Assembly (NCBI RefSeq): GCF_001748145.1
Contig: NZ_BCQA01000001.1
Location: 1,857,501-1,921,500, forward strand
Length of the DNA: 64,000 bases
From: Bosea sp. BIWAKO-01
Lineage (GTDB): Bacteria > Pseudomonadota > Alphaproteobacteria > Rhizobiales > Beijerinckiaceae
Direction of reading: 5' to 3'
In this document: positions 1 through 8,302 of the stretch, one piece after another
Layout: each line of letters opens with the position of its first letter
How positions within the stretch are numbered: position 1 is the first letter of the stretch
Notes under the pieces: model-generated
The model's input: only the letters and a program-made list of their open reading frames with translations
Database searches by the model: none
What the model was told of the DNA's origin: nothing
Translations under genes and position numbers: made by a program

Positions 1-185
1 GGCCAGCCCGACGGGCAAGGGACGATTTCACAGCGGGACAGTCCAGCCATGGCGAGTGCGGCATGACGCTGGGCTCGGGAGCAAATTCGCATGGCGGTCC
101 AGCAACGGCGCTGCTGCCTTTTCCGGCACGACCGCTATGGTGGGCTGCGGCGCCTCTGCGCCAGGCTCGGTGAGGAAGAAGCGAC

Positions 186-1208
186 ATGAACAAGCCCTGG
201 TCACTGGCTGAACGGAGCCGGGCTCCCCTTGCGATCGTGCCGACGCCCCTCGAGGATCTGCCCCGCCTGACGCAGGAACTCCGACGTCATGGCCCCGGAC
301 CGACGATCCTGATCAAGCGCGACGATTGCACAGGTCTCGCAGGCGGCGGCAACAAGGCCCGCAAGCTCGAATATCTCGTCGGCGACGCGCTTCTCCAGGG
401 GGCCGACACGCTGGTCACGCTCGGGGCCGTCCAATCCAATCACGCGCGGCAGACGGCCGCTGCCGCCGCCAGGAACGGCCTCGGCTGCGTTCTGCTCCTG
501 ACCGACAAGATCAGCGGCCGCGGCGCGAGCTACCGGACCAACGGCAACATCCTGCTCGACCGATTGCTCGGCGCCGATATCCACCTCCTAACCGCCGAGC
601 AGGACGCCATGGAGGCGCTCGAACAGACGCTTGCTGCGCTGCGCGCGCAGGGCCGGCGGCCCTATTTCATCCCGATCGGCGGCTCCAATGCACTGGGCGG
701 ACTCGCCTATCATGACGCGCTCGTCGAACTCGCCGGGCAGGCCAAGGCCGCAGGCCGACAGATCGACCATATCGTGCTCGCGACCGGCAGCGGCGGCACC
801 CATGCCGGCATCGTTGCAGGTGTGCAGACGCAGGGCCTCGCTTGCGCGGTCCACGGCATCAGCGTCTCGCGGCAGGCCGAAGAAGCCCGCGGTATCGTCG
901 CTGGCCTTGCGCGCGACACGCTCGCGCTCGCCGGACCCCAGAATGTCGCCGATGTCCCGATCACGATCGACGCATCGCAGATCGGACCTGGATACGGCCA
1001 GCCGACGGCGGCGATGCTCGAGGCCGTGACAAGCGTTGCACGGCTGGAGGGCATCCTTCTCGATCCGGTCTATACCGGCAAGGCCATGGCCGGGCTGTTT
1101 TCGCTGGTTCGGCATGGTGCGTTCAGGCCCGACGAAACAGTGGTGTTCTGGCACACCGGCGGCCATCAGGGGCTGTTCGCCTACGAAGAGCTGTTCCAGG
1201 ACGACTGA
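186..1208 (+). CDS. D-cysteine desulfhydrase / ACC deaminase family PLP enzyme
   Basis: This is a fold-type II pyridoxal-phosphate enzyme of 340 residues, the normal family size. The cofactor-binding lysine is in GGGNKARKLEYL (Lys57), the substrate loop QSNH is at 83-86, and the phosphate-binding glycine loop TGSGGTH lies near 200. D-cysteine desulfhydrases convert D-cysteine to pyruvate, H2S and ammonia; the close homologue ACC deaminase opens 1-aminocyclopropane-1-carboxylate. The C-terminal motif reads DPVYTGKA. As I recall, true ACC deaminases carry Glu where this has Thr, so D-cysteine desulfhydrase is the better call. The start is supported by GAGGAAGAA a few bases upstream of ATG. It is a single gene, convergent with the DMT transporter. 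Confidence 0.85.
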   Translation: MNKPWSLAERSRAPLAIVPTPLEDLPRLTQELRRHGPGPTILIKRDDCTGLAGGGNKARKLEYLVGDALLQGADTLVTLGAVQSNHARQTAAAAARNGLGCVLLLTDKISGRGASYRTNGNILLDRLLGADIHLLTAEQDAMEALEQTLAALRAQGRRPYFIPIGGSNALGGLAYHDALVELAGQAKAAGRQIDHIVLATGSGGTHAGIVAGVQTQGLACAVHGISVSRQAEEARGIVAGLARDTLALAGPQNVADVPITIDASQIGPGYGQPTAAMLEAVTSVARLEGILLDPVYTGKAMAGLFSLVRHGAFRPDETVVFWHTGGHQGLFAYEELFQDD

Positions 1209-1236
1209 CGGAACGCATGGCCCGAGGCGTGCCCTG

Positions 1237-2127
1237 TCATGCCTCCTGGTGTTTCCCCACCGTGGGAGCGCTGGCTGGCACAGCCTGCTGAGCGCGCTGG
1301 CTCAGCCAGACGCTGCCGAGGACGATCGCCATGCCGGCGATCTGGGCGGGGCTGAGCGATTGGCCCAGGACCGACCAGCCGAGGATGACCGCCGTCATCG
1401 GGCTGAGAAAGCCGAGTGGCGAAACCGTCGAGGGACCCAGTCGGGCAATGCCACGAAACCAGAGGATATAGGTCAGGGCAGCGCCGACCAACCCGAGATA
1501 GGCAAGGCCGAGGATGTTCGTGCCGGTCAGCGTCGGCGGCGCGGGTTCGAGCCAGAAGACCACCGGCAGCAACAGGGTTCCCCCAGCGGTCAGCTGCCAG
1601 GCGGTGAAGGTCAGTGGCGAGACCGGCGGCTGCCAGCGCCGGCTCAGGACCGTGCCCGCCGCCATCGACAGCGCACTGGCGAGACCAGCGGCGATGCCGA
1701 GCGGATCGAGCGCCGCCTGCGGCGTCAGAATCAGCAGCGCGACACCTGCCATGCCGGCGATGGCCGCGACGATGGCGAGCGGGCGGATGGCGGAACCGAG
1801 CAGCAGACGCGCGAGGAGCAGGACGACGAGCGGCTGGATCGCCCCTACGGTCGCCGCGACCCCGCCGGGCAGCCGATAGGCCGCGATGAACAGCATCCAC
1901 CAGAACAGCGAGAAATTGAGCGCGCCGAGGAGGAGAACCCGTCCCCACCAGATTCCCTGCGGCAATTGCCGGACGGCGAGCAGCAGCAGGAGGCCGGCCG
2001 GGAGCGCACGCAGCATCGACACGGTCAGGGGGTAGCCCTGCGGCAGGAACTCCGTCGTCACCAGATAGGTGCTGCCCCAGATAGCTGGGGCGATCGCGGT
2101 CAGCAGCAAGTCGGCATTGCGGGCCAT
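1237..2127 (-). CDS. EamA/DMT-family drug/metabolite exporter
   Basis: This is a ten-helix inner-membrane permease made of two EamA repeats (about residues 8-135 and 148-282), ending in a short hydrophilic tail. The family exports amino acids, nucleosides or toxic metabolites; the substrate cannot be read from sequence. I chose the ATG at 2127 (MARNADLLL, 296 residues). An in-frame ATG at 2145 would add six residues, but it lies inside a palindromic operator and only a few bases past the predicted transcription start. The gene is divergent from a MarR regulator and shares two near-identical operators with it, so that regulator probably represses export until an inducer arrives. Confidence 0.85.
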   Translation of the reverse strand: MARNADLLLTAIAPAIWGSTYLVTTEFLPQGYPLTVSMLRALPAGLLLLLAVRQLPQGIWWGRVLLLGALNFSLFWWMLFIAAYRLPGGVAATVGAIQPLVVLLLARLLLGSAIRPLAIVAAIAGMAGVALLILTPQAALDPLGIAAGLASALSMAAGTVLSRRWQPPVSPLTFTAWQLTAGGTLLLPVVFWLEPAPPTLTGTNILGLAYLGLVGAALTYILWFRGIARLGPSTVSPLGFLSPMTAVILGWSVLGQSLSPAQIAGMAIVLGSVWLSQRAQQAVPASAPTVGKHQEA

Positions 2128-2142
2128 GATGGCGGTCTCACT

Positions 2143-2166
2143 CATTATCTCGACGTCAAGATAATG
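2143..2166. promoter_or_regulatory. MarR-type operator 1 (24-bp palindrome, one mismatched pair)
   Basis: The core TATCTCGACGTCAAGATA at 2146-2163 is palindromic apart from one pair, and the symmetry extends to 24 bp. It is nearly identical to the operator at 2170-2191, with centres 26 bp apart. It covers a predicted minus-strand -10 (TATCTT, complement of 2158-2163) for the exporter and a plus-strand -35-like TCGACG (2150-2155). Confidence 0.8.
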
Positions 2167-2169
2167 ACA

Positions 2170-2191
2170 AATATCTTGACGTCAAGATATT
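2170..2191. promoter_or_regulatory. MarR-type operator 2 (perfect 22-bp palindrome)
   Basis: ATATCTTGACGTCAAGATAT at 2171-2190 is a perfect palindrome, extending one base each side. It overlaps the predicted plus-strand -10 TATCTT (2172-2177) for the MarR gene and the minus-strand -35 TTGACG (complement of 2180-2185) for the exporter. One protein bound at both operators would block both promoters. That the adjacent MarR protein is the ligand is inference from divergence and symmetry. Confidence 0.8.
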
Positions 2192-2210
2192 CTGTCGCAA
2201 CGATGGGGGC

Positions 2211-2702
2211 ATGGACCATGTCGACGGAATTCTCGCGCAGTGGAACCGGGAAAGACCGGACCTCGACGTCACCCCGATGGGGTTGTTCGGCCGTCTGAAG
2301 CGGCTCTCGCAGCATCTCGGCCGTGAGATGGAGAAGACCTTCGCCGAGCATGGCCTCAACAGCGCTAGTTTCGACGTGCTGGCGACACTGCGACGGTCCG
2401 GCCCTCCCTATAGCCTGTCGCCGGGAGATCTGCTGGCGACGATGATGATCACCTCGGGCACGCTGACGAACCGCATCGACCAGCTGGAGAAGGCGGGCCT
2501 CGTCGAGCGCACCCATAACCCCGAGGATCGCCGCAGTTTCATCATTTCACTGACCGAGCGTGGATTTGCGATAATCGAGGCTGCTGTCACGGCACATGTC
2601 GCAACCCAGGCGCAGCTGAGTTCCATACTCTCCGCGGATGAGAACGCGGCCCTCAACGCACTGCTGGGCAAGTATCTGGCGGGTTTCGAAGGCAGCCGGT
2701 GA
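2211..2702 (+). CDS. MarR-family transcriptional regulator
   Basis: A winged-helix repressor of 163 residues. The DNA-binding domain spans about residues 30-130, with the family wing signature EDRRS followed by an ITERG-like segment (SLTERG), flanked by dimerisation helices. The start is the ATG at 2211 preceded by GGGG; an ATG at 2218 is out of frame. The gene is transcribed away from the EamA exporter across 80 bp that hold two palindromic operators, so autoregulation and control of the exporter are expected. The inducing ligand is unknown. Confidence 0.9.
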   Translation: MDHVDGILAQWNRERPDLDVTPMGLFGRLKRLSQHLGREMEKTFAEHGLNSASFDVLATLRRSGPPYSLSPGDLLATMMITSGTLTNRIDQLEKAGLVERTHNPEDRRSFIISLTERGFAIIEAAVTAHVATQAQLSSILSADENAALNALLGKYLAGFEGSR

Positions 2703-2879
2703 GGGCTTGCTTCGGGAGGCTGCCTCCGCAGTAAACTCATCGGTTTGGGGGCGTGGAATGAGCACAGCGCGCCCCCCGCAGGCAAGAATGGCGCTTGCCG
2801 CTCCACGCAAGCTGATAATTCTCTGGCCATACGAAGCCGGCATCAGCTCTGGTTCAGCCGGCGCTCAGGGGATAACGGA

Positions 2880-4025
2880 ATGTTTCTCACCAACTCCGAC
2901 ATGGTCGAGCTTGTCGCTTGGCGGCAGCAGCTGCACCGCTCTCCCGAGATATCGGGCGAGGAACAGGAGACGGCGAAGGCAGTGGTTGCCTTCCTTGCCC
3001 CGAGCGAGCCGGACCGTATCGTGACCGGGCTCGGCGGCCACGGCGTCGCTGCGATTTATGAAGGGCGCGAGCCGGGGCCGACAGTGATGGTTCGCTGCGA
3101 ACTGGACGCCCTGCCGATCGAGGAAATCTCGGAGAGCCCCCATCGCTCGCAGGTGCCCGGCAAATCCCATGCCTGCGGCCATGACGGGCACATGACCATG
3201 GTCGCCGCGCTCTCGCGCGGGCTCGGCCGCCAACGGCCGCAGCGCGGTCGTGCGGTGCTGCTGTTCCAGCCGGCAGAGGAGAACGGCGCAGGTGCCGCCG
3301 CCGTCATCGCCGATCCGAAATTCGCGGAAATCGCACCGGACTACGCCTTCTCGCTCCACAATAAACCCGGCCTGCCATTGGGCTACATCACGCTCTCCGA
3401 AGGCCCCGCAAACTGTGCCTCGCGCGGACTGCAGATCGTGCTGACCGGCAAGACCTCGCATGCCTCCATGCCGGAACACGGCATCTCGCCGGTTGCGGCG
3501 GTGGCCCGGCTGATGCCGGCATTGACGGCGCTCGGCCCCGGCGGTCCGCTCGATGCCGCCTATGCGCTCGTCACCGTGACCCACGCTGCGATCGGCGAAG
3601 CTGCCTTTGGGATCGCACCCGGCCGGGCCGAAATCTGGGCGACGCTGCGCACGCTGAACGATGCGCAAATGGGCGCGCTTTGCACACGGGCCGAAGCGCT
3701 GGTGCGCGAAACGGCTGAAGCATCGGGTCTTGGCGTCGAGCTGAGCTATCACGACGTCTTCCATCATTGCGAAAACGATGCCGAGGCGGTGGCGCTCCTG
3801 CGCAAGGCCTTCGATGACGAGAAGCTCCGGCACGGCGAGGGCTCGCCATCGCGCGGCTCCGAGGATTTCGGCCTGTTCGGCCGCCAGGCGAAATCGGCGA
3901 TGTTCATCCTCGGCTCGGGCGAAACCTCGCCGCAGCTGCACAACCCGGATTTCGATTTTCCCGATGCCCTGATCGAGCCCGGTTCGCGCGCCTTCATGCG
4001 AACGCTGCGCAATTTGCTCGGCTAG
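2880..4025 (+). CDS. M20-family amidohydrolase (hippurate / N-acyl amino acid hydrolase-like)
   Basis: A cytosolic metal-dependent amidohydrolase of 381 residues from the ATG at 2880; AGGGG lies about 12 bases upstream, and the open frame extending back to 2745 has no supported start. Metal-site signatures are HACGHDGH (Cys99, His101), PAEEN (Glu133-134), the SLHNKP histidine near 160 and SEDFG near the C-terminus. The family splits acyl or aromatic groups from amino acids (IAA-conjugates, hippurate, N-acetyl amino acids); the substrate cannot be assigned. It precedes an M29 aminopeptidase on the same strand with a 111-bp gap, which suggests a peptide or amino-acid salvage pair. Confidence 0.88.
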   Translation: MFLTNSDMVELVAWRQQLHRSPEISGEEQETAKAVVAFLAPSEPDRIVTGLGGHGVAAIYEGREPGPTVMVRCELDALPIEEISESPHRSQVPGKSHACGHDGHMTMVAALSRGLGRQRPQRGRAVLLFQPAEENGAGAAAVIADPKFAEIAPDYAFSLHNKPGLPLGYITLSEGPANCASRGLQIVLTGKTSHASMPEHGISPVAAVARLMPALTALGPGGPLDAAYALVTVTHAAIGEAAFGIAPGRAEIWATLRTLNDAQMGALCTRAEALVRETAEASGLGVELSYHDVFHHCENDAEAVALLRKAFDDEKLRHGEGSPSRGSEDFGLFGRQAKSAMFILGSGETSPQLHNPDFDFPDALIEPGSRAFMRTLRNLLG

Positions 4026-4136
4026 CCCATTGCACCGGACCAAGCGGGCGATGTTCTTGTTGCCAAACCGCAAAGACGCCCTGATCGGCTGCATGATGCC
4101 GATCAGGGATTTGCCAAGCATGAGAGGCCGCATTCC

Positions 4137-5393
4137 ATGACCACGCATCAGCCGAATATCCTGGCATCGATCGATCCGGCCAAGCTCGACAAGCTCGCCG
4201 AAGTCGCCGTCAAGGTCGGCCTGAATCTCCAGGCCGGGCAGGATCTGTTCCTGACCGCACCAGTCGCCGCCCTGCCGCTGGTGCGGCGGATCGCCGAGCA
4301 TGCCTACAAGGCCGGCGCCGGGCTCGTGACGCCGATGCTGGCGGATGAGGAGGTAACGCTCTCACGCTATCGCCACGCCCCGGATGCAAGTTTCGACCGG
4401 GCGCCGGGCTGGCTCTATGAAGGCGTCGGCAAAGCCTTCGCCGCCAACACCGCGCGCCTCGCCATCGTGGGCGACAACCCGATGCTGCTCTCAGGGCAGG
4501 ATCCGGCCAAGGTCGCGCGCGCCAACAAGGCCAATTCGATCGCCTATCAGCCCGCTCTCGAGAAGATCGCCGGCTTCGATATCAACTGGAACATCCTGGC
4601 CTATCCGACCGCGCCCTGGGCCCGCCAGGTCTTCCCGGACGAGGCAGAGGACATCGCAGTCGCCAAGTTGGCCGAGGCGATTTTCGCCGCCTCACGGGTT
4701 GACCGTGCCGACCCCATTTCGGCCTGGGCTGCGCATAATGCGACGCTCCGTAGCCGGACGCAGTGGCTGAACGGGCAGAACTTCCAGTCGCTGCACTTTT
4801 CCGGGCCCGGCACGGACCTGACGATCGGACTTGCCGAAGGCCATGAATGGCAGGGCGGCGCCTCCACGGCCAAAAACGGCGTGACCTGCAATGCCAACAT
4901 CCCGACCGAAGAGGTCTTCACCACGCCGCATGCAAGGCGGGTTTCCGGCCATGTCGTCAGCACCAAGCCGCTCTCGCATCAGGGCACACTGATCGATGGC
5001 ATCTCGGTGCGCTTTGAAGAAGGGCGCATCGTCGAGGCCAAGGCCACGCGTGGCGAGGAGGTGCTGAACAAGGTTCTCGACACCGACGAGGGTGCGCGTC
5101 GCCTCGGCGAAGTGGCGCTGGTGCCGCATTCCTCGCCGATCTCGCAGAGCGGCATCCTGTTCTACAATACGCTCTTCGACGAGAATGCCTCCTGCCATGT
5201 CGCGCTCGGACAGTGCTATTCGAAATGTTTCGTCGATGGCGCCCGGCTCACGCCCGAGCAGATTGCTGCGCAAGGTGGCAACAAGAGCTTCATCCATATC
5301 GACTGGATGATCGGCTCGAACCAAGTCGATATCGACGGTGTGCATGCCGATGGCAGCCGCGTCGCAGTCTTCCGCCAGGGCGAATGGGCCTGA
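4137..5393 (+). CDS. M29-family aminopeptidase (AmpS/aminopeptidase T-like)
   Basis: A cobalt/zinc-type aminopeptidase of 418 residues, the standard family length. Probable metal ligands are visible in order: Glu in NIPTEEV (258-259), Glu325 in RRLGEVALV, His354 in ASCHVALG, and His387 with Asp389 in FIHIDWMIGS. It removes N-terminal residues from peptides in the cytosol. It follows the M20 hydrolase and ends 35 bases before a strong hairpin terminator at 5429-5462. Confidence 0.92.
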   Translation: MTTHQPNILASIDPAKLDKLAEVAVKVGLNLQAGQDLFLTAPVAALPLVRRIAEHAYKAGAGLVTPMLADEEVTLSRYRHAPDASFDRAPGWLYEGVGKAFAANTARLAIVGDNPMLLSGQDPAKVARANKANSIAYQPALEKIAGFDINWNILAYPTAPWARQVFPDEAEDIAVAKLAEAIFAASRVDRADPISAWAAHNATLRSRTQWLNGQNFQSLHFSGPGTDLTIGLAEGHEWQGGASTAKNGVTCNANIPTEEVFTTPHARRVSGHVVSTKPLSHQGTLIDGISVRFEEGRIVEAKATRGEEVLNKVLDTDEGARRLGEVALVPHSSPISQSGILFYNTLFDENASCHVALGQCYSKCFVDGARLTPEQIAAQGGNKSFIHIDWMIGSNQVDIDGVHADGSRVAVFRQGEWA

Positions 5394-5428
5394 GCGGCCT
5401 CGCACAGGCAACGTCTGTCCGCTGATAC

Positions 5429-5462
5429 GAAAGGGCCACCGGGCAAACCCGGTGGCCCTTTC
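5429..5462. terminator. Bidirectional intrinsic terminator between M29 peptidase and MCP
   Basis: A perfect 15-bp stem (GAAAGGGCCACCGGG / its complement) closes a CAAA loop. The stem itself ends in CTTTC on the plus strand and gives a similar run on the minus strand. It lies between two convergent genes. Confidence 0.85.
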
Positions 5463-5494
5463 ATTTGATGTGCGTCGTGCCCTTGAGCGACCGC

Positions 5495-7657
5495 TCAGAA
5501 CTCTTCCCAGCCCGCATCAGACGCGCGGCCGTTGACGACCTTCTTGGCCGGCATGACGGGGCGCTTCGGCGCAGCCTTGGTCTGGGCGAAGGCAGCCTCG
5601 GCAAGCTGGCGCAGGCGCTCGGGCTCGGGACCTCCTGCATCGATCGCCTCGATGTCGGAAGCGCGCAACGCGGGCGGCGCGTAAGACGCCGCCCTGGTCG
5701 CAAGGCGCGCGGGGCGGGGTGCCATCTGGGTGACGGCCGCAGTCGCGATCGGGGCAGCCATCTGCCGTCCCTGCTCCGGTCCAGTCCGGAAGGCCGCAAC
5801 GAGGTCGTTGAGCTGGCCGATCCGCGACGTCAGCGACGCGGCGGAGGCAGCACTCTGCTCGGCCAAAGCCGCGTTCTGCTGGGTCATTTCGTCCAGATGC
5901 GCGACAGCCTGGCTCATCTCGTCAATGCCATTGGCCTGTTCGCCCGACGCGGTCGAGATCTCGGCGATGGTGGCCGCAACCTTCTGCGACGCATCGAGGA
6001 TTTCGGTCAGGGCCGCACCGGCCTGGCGCACGAGTTCGACGCCCTCGGTGACCTCTGCATTCGAGGAGGAGATCAGCCCGGAGATATCCTTGGCGGCGGC
6101 GCCTGAGCGCTGCGCCAGGGTACGCACTTCCGACGCAACGACCGCAAACCCCTTGCCGGCATCGCCCGCGCGCGCCGCCTCGACCGCCGCGTTGAGCGCG
6201 AGCAGATTGGTCTGGAAAGCGATATCGTCGATCACGCGGATAATGTCGGAGATCTTCTTCGAAGCGCTTTCGATGCGCGCCATGGCCTCGACGGCCCTGC
6301 CGGCAATCTCGCCGCCCGACTGTGCAGCGCGCATCGCGTCCTCGGCGATCGTCGCGGCCTGTTTCGAAGACTGGGCCGAAGCCTTGACCGAAGCAGCAAG
6401 TTCCTCCGTCGTCGCGGCGGTCTCCTCGAGCGAGGAAGCCTGCTCCTCGGTGCGCTTCGACAGGTCGTCGGCGCCCGTGTTGATCTCGCGGGACGCCAGA
6501 CCGACATCGCCGGCGGTCACCTGGATCGTGCGCACGGTCGAGGACAGCCGATCGACTGTCTCGTTGATCGCACCCTTCAGATCGGCGAAGCGACCGCGAT
6601 AGGTGGTATCGACCCGGTTCGTCAGGTCACCTGAGGCAACAGCCTGCAACACCTTCGCGAACTCGGTCGTGGCAGAATCAACCACCGCGTTGATCTCGTT
6701 GATGCCGCTGATCAGCTTCTGCATCTGTTCGTCAGCGCCATCGATGGCGAGCCGCGCCGAGAAGTCACCGGACGCAGCGGCCGCAACGACCTCGCCGACA
6801 TCCGACACCACCGAGGCCATCGACTCGGCCTGACGCAGGCGACGCTCCGCACTTGCGCGTTCCTCCGCCTGCAGTGCGGCGACTTGCTCGGTGCTCTCAC
6901 GCAGCACCGAGACGGCGCGGGCCATGGTGCCGATCTCGTCCTGACGGGCGACATGCGGCACATCGATCTTGGTATCGCCGGCGGTCAGGCGCTCCATGAC
7001 AGCACTGAGGGCGAGGATCGGCGAGGTGATCGAGCGCTGCGCGAAGATCAATGCTGCACCGAGCGCACCCACCAGGGTCACGAGCAGCACCAGCGGCAGA
7101 ACCAGCCTGGCCTGCTGGGTGAAGGCGGCCGCCTCGTCGCCGAGCGCGTTGCCAACATCCTCGTTGCGCTTGCTGAATGCGACCAGAAGATCGTTCACGG
7201 CCTTCCGGTTCGCCCGGTTCACATCGGTATTGCCCTGCGCATTGGCCGCAGCGGCCGATACCTGCCGCCCGATACGAACGGTTTCAGTCCGATAGGTAAT
7301 AAAATCCGCGACCGCCTTCTCGATCTGAGAAACACGTTCCCGTTCGCTCGCCGGGGAGAGCACCTTCAGCCGTTCGACGAGCTGCCGCATCTGGGGGAAG
7401 CGATCTTCCATCCCCTTGCCGTATTGCTCGATCTCCTGCGCGTTCTTGGCCATGTAGATGCCGCGCGACTCCATCACGACACCCGTTACGTGCCCGTTGA
7501 GCCGCTCCGTCAGCAAGGCGATGTCGCCTTGGTTGCTCGCGCGTTCGTTCAGACTATCCGCCTTTGAGAGTGCATAGAAACTCAGCACTGCCGAAATGAC
7601 CGCGGCCGCTGCAACAATGACCAGCATGGTCAGAATCTTGATACGGATGGACTTCAT
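5495..7657 (-). CDS. Methyl-accepting chemotaxis protein with C-terminal CheR/CheB tether
   Basis: A transmembrane chemoreceptor of 720 residues from MKSIRIKIL; the upstream frame is leader. Order: TM1 (about 7-28), a periplasmic four-helix-bundle-like sensor of about 150 residues, TM2, one or more HAMP segments, then the signalling domain whose hairpin tip contains the [16 protein letters not shown] signature. The tail is a roughly 100-residue Ala/Pro-rich linker ending in GWEEF. This resembles the xWxxF pentapeptide that docks CheR and CheB on high-abundance receptors, so it probably supports adaptation of other receptors too. No che genes are near. The ligand is unknown. Confidence 0.93.
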   Translation of the reverse strand: MKSIRIKILTMLVIVAAAAVISAVLSFYALSKADSLNERASNQGDIALLTERLNGHVTGVVMESRGIYMAKNAQEIEQYGKGMEDRFPQMRQLVERLKVLSPASERERVSQIEKAVADFITYRTETVRIGRQVSAAAANAQGNTDVNRANRKAVNDLLVAFSKRNEDVGNALGDEAAAFTQQARLVLPLVLLVTLVGALGAALIFAQRSITSPILALSAVMERLTAGDTKIDVPHVARQDEIGTMARAVSVLRESTEQVAALQAEERASAERRLRQAESMASVVSDVGEVVAAAASGDFSARLAIDGADEQMQKLISGINEINAVVDSATTEFAKVLQAVASGDLTNRVDTTYRGRFADLKGAINETVDRLSSTVRTIQVTAGDVGLASREINTGADDLSKRTEEQASSLEETAATTEELAASVKASAQSSKQAATIAEDAMRAAQSGGEIAGRAVEAMARIESASKKISDIIRVIDDIAFQTNLLALNAAVEAARAGDAGKGFAVVASEVRTLAQRSGAAAKDISGLISSSNAEVTEGVELVRQAGAALTEILDASQKVAATIAEISTASGEQANGIDEMSQAVAHLDEMTQQNAALAEQSAASAASLTSRIGQLNDLVAAFRTGPEQGRQMAAPIATAAVTQMAPRPARLATRAASYAPPALRASDIEAIDAGGPEPERLRQLAEAAFAQTKAAPKRPVMPAKKVVNGRASDAGWEEF

Positions 7658-7699
7658 CGAACTGCGCCCCGACGCATTATCTTTTTTGTTATCAACGCG

Positions 7700-7783
7700 A
7701 CACGCTCGCGCGTGTTTGCGGCCAAGAAGAAGGAGCCCTTGCACGCAAGGGCTGGCGGACAGGCTGCACGGCAGGGCCGTGCA
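7700..7783 (-). promoter_or_regulatory. Three tandem stem-loops in the 5' leader of the MCP gene
   Basis: Read on the plus strand: ACACGC-TCGC-GCGTGT (7700-7715), AGCCCTTG-CACG-CAAGGGCT (7734-7753) and TGCACGGC-AGG-GCCGTGCA (7765-7783). All arms are perfectly complementary. They lie 43-126 bases upstream of the chemoreceptor start. They could form an untranslated-leader structure, a terminator/attenuator array or a small RNA. I know of no family that matches. Confidence 0.55.
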
Positions 7784-7924
7784 TTTCCCATCAAATCACC
7801 AAAATCTGTAAAGAACGCTTTAAGCAGAGTGCGCGGGATCATTTCCCGGGGAGCATTTCGGCGCGACTGCGGACTCTTGGACTAATCCCGAGCACGGCCT
7901 GGATACTTCAGCATCCTTGCAAAT

Positions 7925-7944
7925 AGTTCAACGATGATTGAACT
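7925..7944. promoter_or_regulatory. Operator-like dyad AGTTCAA-N6-TTGAACT
   Basis: Perfect 7-bp inverted arms separated by six bases, about 130 bp upstream of the small plus-strand gene. The layout resembles a dimeric regulator site. The cognate protein is not evident. Confidence 0.4.
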
Positions 7945-8037
7945 GTGTAGAGCGAGCGCGGCCACGGATTTCGGGCCGGAAGCTGTTCCCGCCACATTCC
8001 GCTTCGGCGTTAACGTCTTACTGACCCTGCGGAACGA

Positions 8038-8064
8038 AACTGACGGCACGATTCGCCGTCAGTT
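8038..8064. repeat. Perfect 10-bp inverted repeat before the small ORF
   Basis: AACTGACGGC and GCCGTCAGTT flank a 7-base loop. The hairpin ends 10 bases before the ATG at 8075, so it would abut the ribosome binding site in mRNA. It may be an operator or a translation-control hairpin. Confidence 0.5.
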
Positions 8065-8074
8065 AGAGTTCCCA

Positions 8075-8284
8075 ATGGGCCAGATCCTCCAGTTCCGCTT
8101 ACCCGTACAGCCGCTCACCATGCCGGAACCGCTGGACATCGACCTTCTGACGGCTGTTGACGTCGCGCTACGCGACCTTGCCGAGATCACCCAGCACATC
8201 ACCCTCCCCTCGGCACGGGACCAGGCGGAAGCCTGCCGCTTGATGCTGCAGGATGCCTATGACGCGGCAACGGCCACCGGCTGA
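8075..8284 (+). CDS. Small hypothetical protein (69 aa)
   Basis: The product begins MGQILQFRLPVQPL and is 69 residues long. It is mostly alpha-helical by eye, acidic in the middle (PLDIDLLTAVDVALRDLAEI) and has no membrane segment or cysteine-rich motif. I recall similar short MGQILQF-starting proteins in Hyphomicrobiales but cannot assign a function. The start at 8075 is preferred over an upstream in-frame start at 7934 because a perfect hairpin lies just before it. It converges on the methyltransferase with an 18-bp gap. Confidence 0.5.
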   Translation: MGQILQFRLPVQPLTMPEPLDIDLLTAVDVALRDLAEITQHITLPSARDQAEACRLMLQDAYDAATATG

Positions 8285-8302
8285 ACTCCGGCAGGGGCAC
8301 CT

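Larger units (their letters stand above)
7658..8074. other. 417-bp intergenic region with structured MCP leader and dyads
   Basis: No gene is supported here. On the MCP side are three consecutive stem-loops (7700-7715, 7734-7753, 7765-7783), described separately. Nearer the plus-strand gene are an AGTTCAA-N6-TTGAACT dyad (7925-7944) and a perfect 10-bp hairpin (8038-8064). An open frame from 7934 runs into the next gene, but its first 47 codons are spanned by these palindromes and show no recognisable domain. Confidence 0.6.

Noticed and set aside
1..185. Open frames at the left edge
   Set aside because: Two short frames run from the edge but neither gives a recognisable C-terminus, and one overlaps the first CDS.
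8031..8055. GGAAC as a possible EcfG -35
   Set aside because: No CGTT or GTT occurs 16-17 bases downstream.
7934..8074. Upstream extension of the small gene at 8075
   Set aside because: It is crossed by a perfect hairpin and shows no domain; the 8075 start fits better.
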